This document shows, one piece after another, positions 1 to 5,981 of a stretch of 6,185 nt of DNA. The stretch is from a bacterium (GTDB taxonomy: Bacteria; Patescibacteriota; Patescibacteriia; Patescibacteriales; GWE2-39-37), in contig JAJYMT010000012.1 of NCBI GenBank assembly GCA_021786695.1, positions 1-6,185 of the forward strand, in the 5' to 3' direction. The position numbers and the translations under genes were made by a program. A model generated the notes under the pieces. The model saw only the letters and a program-made list of their open reading frames with translations. It was not told the origin of the DNA and ran no database searches. Position 1 is the first letter of the stretch; each line of letters starts with the position of its first letter.

Positions 1-10
1 TAATATAATT

Positions 11-478
11 ATGGCAAGGATCAAAAAAATTTTGAAGTTCGCGGGAATCGTGGTCGTTGGAGTTATTATTTTATTAGCCGCGCTCTGGTACGGCCTCTCC
101 TGGTTCGGCGAATGGAAATTTGCAAAAGACATAAAGCAGATCCAGGAAGAGACCAACCGGCCGTATCTGGAAGACACTTACGGTGGCAAGACGCCGCAGG
201 AGACCTTGCAGTTGTTTGTCGCGGCCGTGGAGAAGGGGGATTTTGATCTGGCGAGCAAGTATTTTGTTTTGAGTAAGCAGGGGGAGTGGAAGAGGAAGTT
301 AATTGGGGCCAGAGCGGCAAATAAACTAGAAACGCTATTAAAACCAGTAAAAGAAGAAAATGAAAAACTAAAAAACGAAGAACCTTTATGGGAAGGGAAA
401 AATAATTTTGTGTCAGGTGATGCGGTATTATTTCAGTTTGTGAAATATCCAAAAGTTTGGAAAATTAAAGAAATATAA
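11..478 (+). CDS. Small single-pass membrane-anchored hypothetical protein
   Basis: This 155-residue protein has a short basic N-terminus (MARIKKILK) followed by one hydrophobic segment at about residues 10-31. That pattern suggests a signal anchor with the rest outside the membrane. The soluble part begins with a charged helix and then GGKTPQETLQLFVAAVEKGDFDLASKYFVL (about residues 58-87), in which helices pack around a K-G-D turn. This resembles the small NTF2-like or lumazine-like extracytoplasmic domains common in Parcubacteria, but I cannot assign a family or reaction. Residues 100-125 are highly charged and likely helical. The ATG at 11 is chosen because the membrane segment follows directly. 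Only 10 bases lie upstream, without a stop codon or a visible Shine-Dalgarno, so an earlier start cannot be excluded. The stop is two bases before the next ATG, which implies cotranscription. GC falls from about 52% (121-300) to about 31% (301-480) within the gene. Confidence 0.8.
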   Translation: MARIKKILKFAGIVVVGVIILLAALWYGLSWFGEWKFAKDIKQIQEETNRPYLEDTYGGKTPQETLQLFVAAVEKGDFDLASKYFVLSKQGEWKRKLIGARAANKLETLLKPVKEENEKLKNEEPLWEGKNNFVSGDAVLFQFVKYPKVWKIKEI

Positions 479-480
479 AT

Positions 481-3400
481 ATGAAAAATAAATATTTCGT
501 TATTTGGTCGGCCGTCTTTTTCATCACGGGCATATTAGCATTATCAAAAATTGGCAGGAGCTACGACACCAACACCACCCACCCGGGATTGACTGACGAA
601 ATAGTGGATTTTTACAATCTATCTTTTGGCGACGAATTAAATACTCAAGAAAAAGAATGGATTGTCCAGGGTTCGATCGACGAGGATTTGCCGCCCCGCT
701 GGATCAACCATTTCTACGATCCGACAACCGGCGAGGGCTGGCTGGCGGAAAATTTGGGCAACGTTTCGCCCGCGACTTTGCGTTTTTTAACCAAAATCGT
801 TTTCAATCCGAACGCCGCGGTCGTTTCCTCGCTTGATTGGCTGCATAACGAGGAGTTGCAGGCCCGTTACGCCAGCTACGGCGGCAACAATACCTGGGAA
901 AACGGCATCCGCCAGTACGCCGCGGGCAACAAAAAAGAAGCATATCAAATCCTGGGACACGTACTGCATCTGCTCGAGGATAAAGCCGTGCCGGACCATA
1001 CGCGCAACGACACCCACGCCCACGAGGGCTCGTTTCTGTCCGCTGACGGCGGCAGCCCCTATGAGGATTACAGTATGAATTTTACCAGGCAGAGCTTGAA
1101 CATCAGCCAAAATTTAAAAAATGCCGGAAGACAGCCGGCGGCCTTGGGTTCGGCTGACGATTATTTTAAAAATTTAGCCGATTATAGCAATAAATATTTT
1201 TTCAGCGAGCATACGATAAATTCGCCCAAGTATGCCAATCCGAAAATTTTGCGGCAAGATGATAAGTATGGTTATGGTGGGGATATTAATGGAAGCGAAT
1301 TTCCTTTAGTAAAAATTTATGGGGTCTGGAATGATGATAAAAAAATATACGAAAAAGTTTATACTCTAACTGATAAAACAAAAAATAACACCATCCTCTC
1401 CACTTACTTCTCTCGCCTCTCTGAAGCGGCGGTGCTGAACGGCGCCGGTTTGGTAAAATTATTCAAGGACGAAGCGGAAAAAGCCGTCAAGGAGCAGAAT
1501 TTGATTAAAGAGGCGCCGCAAGTCAGCTGGTGGCAACAGCTCCGGTCCCCGCTTTACGGATCAATCGCATTTTACGAGGAAACAAAGTTGGCTTTACAAG
1601 AATTGATCGGCAAACCGGTAGTCGAGACAACGAAATTCGCGGTCAATTCCGCCGATCAGACCGGGTACGCCTTGGCCGAGACAATTAATCAAACTTCGGT
1701 GCTTGGCCAGAAAGTAATCAAAACGATAGTAAAACCGATCGCCAACGGCAACCCGCTGTCGCCCAAGCCGGCGCAGGCAAAAACCATCATTACGACCAAT
1801 CCGCTGCCGTTACCGACCGGCCCGGAAACCGTAATCGTAATTCCGACCAATCCGTTAAAACCGTTTCCGTCCTGGATGTTCACTGCCGGGCCGGTCGAAT
1901 CATTGCTTGAACCATCTTCTCAAGCGGAGGAAACAATAATAATTATTTCGACTTCGACACCCGATGTCACCGCGCCGACCTCAAGCATCAACGCTCTGGT
2001 TGCTGAATACAATAACACGGGGTTCGAAGTCGGTTGGCAGGGAACTGACGCGGCAAGCGGCACGGTCTCCGGCCTGGCTTACTTCGAGACGGAATATCGC
2101 CTCAATGGCGGAGAGTGGCAATCCTGGCTCGCAAGCACCAGCGCCACCTCATCGGTCTTCGCCCAGTCGGCCCGTCCCGACGACCTGATCGTTATCCGCG
2201 TCCGGGCCGCGGACAATGCCGGCAACCTCGGCGAGTGGGCGGAAGCACGGACAAAGATCGCCTCGCCTCCGCCCTCTCCCCACCCGGTCATCAGCGAGGT
2301 GCAGATCGCGGGCGCGACCGCCAACGATGAATTCATCGAACTCTACAACCCGACCGGCTCGGATATTGATCTCGGCAATTATTCTATCCAGTACCGCGGC
2401 GGCGAGGCGGCGGGGTTCAGCAAGAAAAATCTCGGCGGCGGCTGGAGCATCAAGGCAAACTCATATCTTTTGATCGCCCACAATCAGTATGCCGGATCGG
2501 TTCCGGCTAATATCAGCCATGGTTCATTCACTATGTCTGCCGAGGGCGGCACTATCTTCCTGGTATCGAACCAGACCCTGTTGACCCCGACCACGACCGC
2601 GGGCAGCGCGGTGGTCGACCGCCTGGCTTATGGCGTTGGCGCGAACCTTTCGCCCGAGACCGCCCCCGCCCCCGCCCCGGCCGCCGGCCAGTCGCTTGAA
2701 CGAAAAGCCCTTTCCACCTCCACCGCCACCACGATGGCGATCGGCGGCGAACACTACTATTCGGGTAACGGTTACGACAGCAATGATAATTCAGCGGATT
2801 TCGTGCTGCGCGCCACTCCGGAGCCGCAAAATTATCGGTCGCGTTCCGAACCGAACGATCCGTTGCCGGCCTGTCGTTCTATCCCGATCGACGAATTTAA
2901 CCAGATCGCCACCTCGACCCTTGCCGGCGGACGCGATCCCTACTGCGTGCCGATAAACCAGACCTATATCGTACCGGCCGGCTCACAACTTACGATCGAG
3001 CCGGGCGCGATCCTGAAATTTGACGCCAATGCCTCTCTCTTAGTATACGGCGAACTCTCCGCGATCGGCACAGCGGAAAAAAATATCGTTTTCGCCTCGT
3101 ATTATGACAACACCTTCACTCCATACTTCGCTCGACCGGCATACGCGGGTTATTGGACCGGCATATCGGTGCTGAACGGAGGCAAGCTATTTTTTGATTA
3201 TGCAAAAGTCAGCAATGTCGGACGCAACGGCTGGCTGGCATTGGCGAAGCCGAAAAGCGAAAGGAATGATTTCCGTCTGGCGATGGTGATGATTCTCTCG
3301 TATTCGGCGATCAACGTCAGAGACGCGCAGGCCGTGATTACCCACAGTGAGATCAGCTGCAGCGACACCGGCATCTCGGTCGAGGGCTCAAGCCAAGTAT

Positions 3401-3591
3401 CAATCAGCGATTCGGCGATTTTCGGCAATGGCAGCGGTGTCCTTAGCAGCGGACCCAGTAACATCGAAGCCGTAAATAATTGGTGGGGCGACCGGAGCGG
3501 CCCATATCATTTTTCCGACAATGTCAGCGGTCTTGGCAATCAAGTAACTTTTAACATCAATTTCAGCCCCTGGCTCACATCCTGGCCGTAA
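481..3591 (+). CDS. Large secreted multidomain protein: Zn-dependent phospholipase C-like, Fn3-like, lamin-tail and beta-helix domains
   Basis: This 1036-residue protein starts with a hydrophobic signal sequence (about residues 5-22), so it is probably exported. Residues about 30-330 look like a zinc-dependent phospholipase C / S1-P1 nuclease-type helical domain: H34 near the mature N-terminus, H122, then GHVLHLLEDKAVPDH (159-173) with H160, H163, D167 and H173, followed by D177, H179 and H181. These are the sort of His/Asp ligands that bind the zinc cluster in that family. A helical stretch and a Pro/Thr linker follow (about 340-495). Next come an Fn3-like domain (about 497-593, with RVRAADNAGNLGEW), a lamin-tail domain (about 601-785, with NDEFIELYNPTGSDIDLGNYSI) holding an Ala-Pro-rich loop (728-735), and a right-handed beta-helix (about 825-1036) that closes with NNWWGDRSGPYH, a common end motif of such helices. 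The substrate is unknown: phospholipid hydrolysis is inferred, and adhesion is the likely role of the C-terminal modules. There is no visible sorting signal or C-terminal anchor. Translation may be coupled to the upstream gene, since only a weak purine-rich stretch precedes the ATG. Confidence 0.88.
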   Translation: MKNKYFVIWSAVFFITGILALSKIGRSYDTNTTHPGLTDEIVDFYNLSFGDELNTQEKEWIVQGSIDEDLPPRWINHFYDPTTGEGWLAENLGNVSPATLRFLTKIVFNPNAAVVSSLDWLHNEELQARYASYGGNNTWENGIRQYAAGNKKEAYQILGHVLHLLEDKAVPDHTRNDTHAHEGSFLSADGGSPYEDYSMNFTRQSLNISQNLKNAGRQPAALGSADDYFKNLADYSNKYFFSEHTINSPKYANPKILRQDDKYGYGGDINGSEFPLVKIYGVWNDDKKIYEKVYTLTDKTKNNTILSTYFSRLSEAAVLNGAGLVKLFKDEAEKAVKEQNLIKEAPQVSWWQQLRSPLYGSIAFYEETKLALQELIGKPVVETTKFAVNSADQTGYALAETINQTSVLGQKVIKTIVKPIANGNPLSPKPAQAKTIITTNPLPLPTGPETVIVIPTNPLKPFPSWMFTAGPVESLLEPSSQAEETIIIISTSTPDVTAPTSSINALVAEYNNTGFEVGWQGTDAASGTVSGLAYFETEYRLNGGEWQSWLASTSATSSVFAQSARPDDLIVIRVRAADNAGNLGEWAEARTKIASPPPSPHPVISEVQIAGATANDEFIELYNPTGSDIDLGNYSIQYRGGEAAGFSKKNLGGGWSIKANSYLLIAHNQYAGSVPANISHGSFTMSAEGGTIFLVSNQTLLTPTTTAGSAVVDRLAYGVGANLSPETAPAPAPAAGQSLERKALSTSTATTMAIGGEHYYSGNGYDSNDNSADFVLRATPEPQNYRSRSEPNDPLPACRSIPIDEFNQIATSTLAGGRDPYCVPINQTYIVPAGSQLTIEPGAILKFDANASLLVYGELSAIGTAEKNIVFASYYDNTFTPYFARPAYAGYWTGISVLNGGKLFFDYAKVSNVGRNGWLALAKPKSERNDFRLAMVMILSYSAINVRDAQAVITHSEISCSDTGISVEGSSQVSISDSAIFGNGSGVLSSGPSNIEAVNNWWGDRSGPYHFSDNVSGLGNQVTFNINFSPWLTSWP

Positions 3592-4789
3592 GTTCGTACG
3601 CCGATTTGGTGTCGGAGATCATTTTTGGAAATGAAAATCGCTTAACGAGATCCTGTTTGGCCCGTTCGGCGATTTTTTGTCTCAAGACGGGGTCGCTCGC
3701 GAGCGAAGTGATTTTTCCCGCCAGTTGATTTGAATTTTTCGCTTCGCAAAGCAGGCCGTTTTCCTGATCGGTGATCATATCCGGGATGCCGCCGACCTCG
3801 GTCGCAATGATCGGCAGTCCGGCGGCCATCGCCTCCAGGATCGAATAGGGAAAACCCTCCTTGACCGAAGAACAGACGTAAATATCGAAGGCGGGCAAGA
3901 GTTCCGCCGCATTGTCGATCCGTCCGGCGAAAATTAATTTATCGTTAACTTTTAATTCAGAATTAATTTCTGGATCCCCGCTTTCGCGGGGATGACAGTT
4001 GACACTGTCACTTTGAATTTTTAACTTATTTTTTTCCGGGCCCTCGCCGATGATCACCGCTTGGAACGGCATCTTTAACGATTCCAGCGCCCCGATCAGA
4101 TATTCATACCCCTTAGTGGCATAGAGATTGCCGATCGAGCCGATCAAAATTGTGTTTTCCGTCAAATTCTGTCGGAGCTTCGCTCCGATAGAATTTCGGG
4201 CTTGTTCGCGCGGCAGGAAATTTGTTTCCGAAAGATTAAGGCCGTGATGGATGAGCGCTAATTTTTTTTCCGGAATTTTTAGTTCATCTTTGGCAATCCC
4301 ATAATCCAGTGTATCGATGCAAATTATTTTATCCTTGTAGCGCGCGGTCAATTTTTCGGCGTAAAAATAAAATTTCTTTTTCCACCCCGCAAGCGGTTCG
4401 TTAAAGACCCAGCCGTGGACGGTGTAGACGACATTAATTTTGAATTTTGAATTTTGAATTTTGAATAAAATAGATGCAAGGGAGCCGAGGATGGAAATTT
4501 TACTGCTGTTCAAGTGGATGACGCCGGGTTGTAAAGTTTTAATTAATTTTTTAATTTCAAAAATTGCCCGGACGTCATTAAGCGGCGAAATGGCGCGCTT
4601 CAAGCGGGGGAGGGTGTAATATTTGATACCGGCCGCATCAAGCATTTTCGCCAGTCCGCCTTTTTCATGGGGTTCGCCGAAAGCGACCGCTATTTCGTAC
4701 TCGTTTTTGAGCCCTTTAGCCAGGTCAAAAACATATCGCTGGGCGCCGCCGAGTTCGGACTGGGTGATCAGATAAAGGATTTTTTTCAT
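3575..4789 (-). CDS. GT4 family (GT-B fold) glycosyltransferase carrying in-frame repeat insertions
   Basis: The 404-residue protein has the usual length and motifs of a retaining GT4 enzyme, which moves a sugar from a nucleotide-sugar donor to a glycan or lipid acceptor at the cytoplasmic face of the membrane. The N-terminal domain opens with KILYLITQSELGGAQRYV (3-20), containing the acceptor-side GGAQ loop, and later has YTVHGW (122-127). The donor domain has IGSIGNLYATKGYEYLI (216-232), IIGEGPE (246-252), IFAGRID (286-292) and the EX7E signature E311-E319 in EGFPYSILEAMAAGLP. The ATG at 4789 is preferred because MKKILYL matches the family's first strand. An in-frame ATG at 4801 adds only MLLY. 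Neither has a Shine-Dalgarno. Three repeat elements are translated within it, at residues of about 109-118, 198-209 and 265-273, each in a loop before a beta strand, so the core motifs remain intact and the gene looks functional. Its last 17 bases overlap the convergent secreted-protein gene. Specificity cannot be read from sequence; surface polysaccharide or glycolipid synthesis is the likely pathway. Confidence 0.93.
   Translation of the reverse strand: MKKILYLITQSELGGAQRYVFDLAKGLKNEYEIAVAFGEPHEKGGLAKMLDAAGIKYYTLPRLKRAISPLNDVRAIFEIKKLIKTLQPGVIHLNSSKISILGSLASILFKIQNSKFKINVVYTVHGWVFNEPLAGWKKKFYFYAEKLTARYKDKIICIDTLDYGIAKDELKIPEKKLALIHHGLNLSETNFLPREQARNSIGAKLRQNLTENTILIGSIGNLYATKGYEYLIGALESLKMPFQAVIIGEGPEKNKLKIQSDSVNCHPRESGDPEINSELKVNDKLIFAGRIDNAAELLPAFDIYVCSSVKEGFPYSILEAMAAGLPIIATEVGGIPDMITDQENGLLCEAKNSNQLAGKITSLASDPVLRQKIAERAKQDLVKRFSFPKMISDTKSAYELTARM
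3693..3706. repeat. 14-bp perfect palindrome in the GT4 3' region
   Basis: TCGCTCGCGAGCGA is fully self-complementary with no loop. It encodes part of the sequence SLASD (about residues 362-366), where ordinary GT4 enzymes have similar residues, so unlike the three other repeats it does not look like an added peptide. It could be another dispersed short palindrome or simply a by-product of Ser/Leu/Ala codons. Confidence 0.35.
3971..3997 (-). repeat. REP-like palindromic repeat inside the GT4 gene (encodes CHPRESGDP)
   Basis: The core is an 8-bp inverted repeat, ATCCCCGC at 3974-3981 and GCGGGGAT at 3986-3993, around a TTTC loop. On the coding strand it reads in frame as CHPRESGDP (GT4 residues 265-273). 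From general knowledge, this hairpin with flanking CTGGAT and TGTCAT is a widespread bacterial intergenic repeat whose translation is often met as HPRESGDP in predicted proteins. Here it lies between the helix after GEGPEKNKL and the strand KLIFAG, where GT4 enzymes normally have a short loop. It therefore appears to be an insertion of roughly 15-20 residues. Confidence 0.85.
3993..4010. repeat. Short inverted repeat abutting the REP-like element
   Basis: TGACAGT (3993-3999) and ACTGTCA (4004-4010) are perfect 7-bp inverted arms around TGAC. The left arm overlaps the outer edge of the REP-like repeat by one base at the stem and shares its flank. It encodes part of SDSVNC in the GT4 protein. 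It may be a second hairpin of a composite repeat unit, or the border of the inserted sequence. At this length chance is possible. Confidence 0.55.
4164..4196. repeat. 33-bp imperfect palindrome inside the GT4 gene
   Basis: Arms of 15 bp, at 4164-4178 and 4182-4196, match at 14 of 15 positions around a 3-base TTC loop, with core CGGAGC-TTC-GCTCCG. The element is in frame in the GT4 gene and encodes most of RNSIGAKLRQNL (residues 198-209). That segment separates the REQAR helix from the strand TILIGSIG. Relatives usually have a shorter stretch here, such as a Leu-Gly-Leu turn. The structure is typical of short dispersed hairpin repeats rather than of a coding constraint. It is unrelated in sequence to the REP-like element nearby. 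Confidence 0.8.
4436..4466. repeat. 7-bp tandem repeat (AATTTTG)n inside the GT4 gene
   Basis: The plus strand shows AATTTTG repeated four times plus three further bases, without any mismatch. The coding strand reads CAAAATT repeats and gives FKIQNSKFKI (GT4 residues 109-118). Because 7 is not a multiple of 3, three units (21 bp) restore the frame and give a 7-residue protein period. It sits between the helix GSLASIL and the strand VVYTVHGW. Related QNSKFKI-type peptides are, from general knowledge, common in translated AT-rich repeats of Patescibacteria. Copy-number slippage here would shift the reading frame. Confidence 0.9.
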
Positions 4790-4805
4790 ATATAGTAGCA
4801 TTTTT

Positions 4806-4814
4806 ATTTTAACA
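4806..4814 (-). promoter_or_regulatory. Possible extended -10 promoter for the GT4 gene
   Basis: On the minus strand the sequence TGTTAAAAT matches the extended -10 pattern TGnTATAAT with one mismatch. It lies 17 bases upstream of the preferred ATG at 4789 and just downstream of the terminator of the preceding gene. No convincing -35 box is visible. Transcription would begin only about 10 bases ahead of the ATG, which agrees with the missing Shine-Dalgarno and suggests a very short leader. The surroundings are AT-rich, so chance matches are likely. Confidence 0.35.
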
Positions 4815-4819
4815 TCAGT

Positions 4820-4865
4820 TTAAATAAAAAGAAAACCCGCACATCTGTGGCAGCGTGTGCGGGTT
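4820..4865 (-). terminator. Rho-independent terminator of the GT2-like gene
   Basis: Perfect 10-bp arms AACCCGCACA (4834-4843) and TGTGCGGGTT (4856-4865) flank a 12-base loop. Read on the minus strand, the stem is followed by TTTTCTTTTTATTTA, a strong U-rich tract. It starts 12 bases after the TAG stop of the 4878-5885 gene, which fits its role exactly. On the plus strand no comparable T-run follows the stem, so it should act mainly in the minus direction. It also separates transcription of the GT2-like gene from the GT4 gene. Confidence 0.88.
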
Positions 4866-4877
4866 GGTTTTGGCGGC

Positions 4878-5885
4878 CTATTCGTTTATCGGCCGTAAAG
4901 ATCCCGGGTTGGCGGGAAAGTTGCCGTTTCCGTTGTTGACCTCTACATCTTGGTCGCCGGGGATGAAGTTTTTGGTCAGGACAAGCTTCGATCCTTTGAT
5001 CACCAGTGCGCGGTCGTAAAGGTCTCGGCTATGAAGGACTCTTTCGAGCGCTTCATTGGTCCAAGTGACTTTGGTGCCGACCGCGAGCGGAATATTGAGC
5101 CCGCTCGGAGTGGCTTCCAGCCCCATCTGGCCGATGGCAACTTCGATCCGGAACCGTTCGGGGGAGGCGACGGGGAAAAGCCCTCTCCAGAAGGCGATGA
5201 TTTTGTCCATCGCTTCCTGCTCCCGCGCCTCTTTGGTCGGCTGGTGATAGTGCTTACCCACCACCAGCGGCACCTGGAGATCAAGCATCCGGTATTCCAA
5301 GCCGCTCAAGGCGAGCATCCGGAGGACGAATTCGATGTCCTCCATCCCGCCGATGCCGTCGCACCAGGGGTTGAAGCCGGGTAGCAGCTGACCGAGCGCT
5401 TCGATGCGGATCAGCATCCCGGTGTTGCGGGGATGCCGATACGAGCGGCCCAGGTCGGTCCAGTTTCCCTCCTGGCGTCCTTTGAAACTGGTACCGACGG
5501 TCAAGACCCGCGGATCGTCAGTAGCTTCATCAAGCATCCGTTCAAGGTGCTCTTTCTCAAAGAGCGCTTCCACGGAGGCGTTCAAGACGAAACGCAGCTC
5601 GTGTTTGCCTTTCGCCCTTGCGGCGGTGTTGTGCATATTCACCGAAAAGAGGGAAAGATTGAGCGCGTTCGCCCAGCTGTAGCCCTCCGCCATTTCCAGG
5701 ACGCTCAGCCGGGAGTCCTTCACCTCCGAAAGGTAACCACGCGTTGTGCTTTTGTCGGGCGGGCCGTTGACCACCACGAGTGCCTTGCCTACTCCGAAAT
5801 CGAGCATTTTCTTGACCGACTTGGTAATGTTGGGGTTGTTGTAGCTCCTGATTACCGCCGCCGTTCCTGACAATTTACCGTTCAT
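4878..5885 (-). CDS. GT-A fold, GT2-like glycosyltransferase with altered DXD site and unusual C-terminal domain
   Basis: This 335-residue protein resembles GT2-type glycosyltransferases. TAAVIRSYNN (8-17) is the first strand of a nucleotide-binding fold, ALVVVNGP (35-42) the second, and WCDGIGGMEDIEFVLRML (174-191) matches the acceptor-side G-G-x-E-D motif. Where the metal-binding DXD is expected, after LRFV, the sequence has LNAS (101-104). The enzyme may therefore be metal-independent, bind substrate without catalysis, or be diverged. Residues about 244-316 (VAIGQMGLEATPSGLN, then GTKVTWTN, an H285, and a terminal NFIPG) recall a cupredoxin-like beta sandwich, but the Cys copper ligand is absent. 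The tail from about 316 is Asn/Gly/Pro-rich. The ATG at 5885 is chosen over one 18 bases upstream because AGGAGG lies 4 bases before it. There is no signal peptide or membrane segment. A terminator follows directly. GC is higher than in the adjacent GT4 gene. Confidence 0.8.
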   Translation of the reverse strand: MNGKLSGTAAVIRSYNNPNITKSVKKMLDFGVGKALVVVNGPPDKSTTRGYLSEVKDSRLSVLEMAEGYSWANALNLSLFSVNMHNTAARAKGKHELRFVLNASVEALFEKEHLERMLDEATDDPRVLTVGTSFKGRQEGNWTDLGRSYRHPRNTGMLIRIEALGQLLPGFNPWCDGIGGMEDIEFVLRMLALSGLEYRMLDLQVPLVVGKHYHQPTKEAREQEAMDKIIAFWRGLFPVASPERFRIEVAIGQMGLEATPSGLNIPLAVGTKVTWTNEALERVLHSRDLYDRALVIKGSKLVLTKNFIPGDQDVEVNNGNGNFPANPGSLRPINE

Positions 5886-5889
5886 CTTT

Positions 5890-5895
5890 CCTCCT
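5890..5895 (-). promoter_or_regulatory. Strong Shine-Dalgarno site of the GT2-like gene
   Basis: On the minus strand GAGGAGGAAAG immediately precedes the ATG at 5885. The perfect AGGAGG core is 4 bases from the start, or 7 when the GAGG register is counted. It lies inside the longer open frame that begins at 5903, so it argues for the shorter protein. It is the only strong ribosome binding site seen in the window. Confidence 0.85.
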
Positions 5896-5981
5896 CGCCC
5901 CATTTAGGAGCATCGTTTGGGTTGAGCGCTATGTCCGACCTAGCCCATTCAGGGTTAAGCCGGGGCAAAAGAAGGGGGCCG

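Noticed and set aside
4..9. Perfect TATAAT hexamer just before the first ATG
   Set aside because: It lies one base before the ATG region, so transcription would start after the start codon. The upstream sequence is missing, and such matches are common in AT-rich DNA.
2524..2754. Glycine- and proline-rich frames on both strands over the GC-rich part of the secreted-protein gene
   Set aside because: They are by-products of the GCC/CCC-rich codons of the Ala-Pro loop and surroundings, and have low-complexity translations and no start signals.
3601..3615. Possible hairpin CCGA-TTTGGTG-TCGG after the secreted-protein stop codon, with a nearby T-run
   Set aside because: A 4-bp stem is too weak for an intrinsic terminator, and the T-run is separated from it.
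3733..3752. GCTTCGCAAAGC near-palindrome in the GT4 gene
   Set aside because: The arms are only about four bases long, and the encoded residues fit the usual GT4 sequence, so it is probably chance.
3971..4466. CRISPR-like array in the repeat-bearing part of the GT4 gene
   Set aside because: The three elements are unrelated in sequence, are not regularly spaced, and lie in a continuous coding frame.
4950..5870. Plus-strand frames of up to 145 codons opposite the GT2-like gene
   Set aside because: The minus-strand protein has coherent glycosyltransferase motifs, a strong ribosome binding site and a terminator, whereas the plus-strand translations have none of these.
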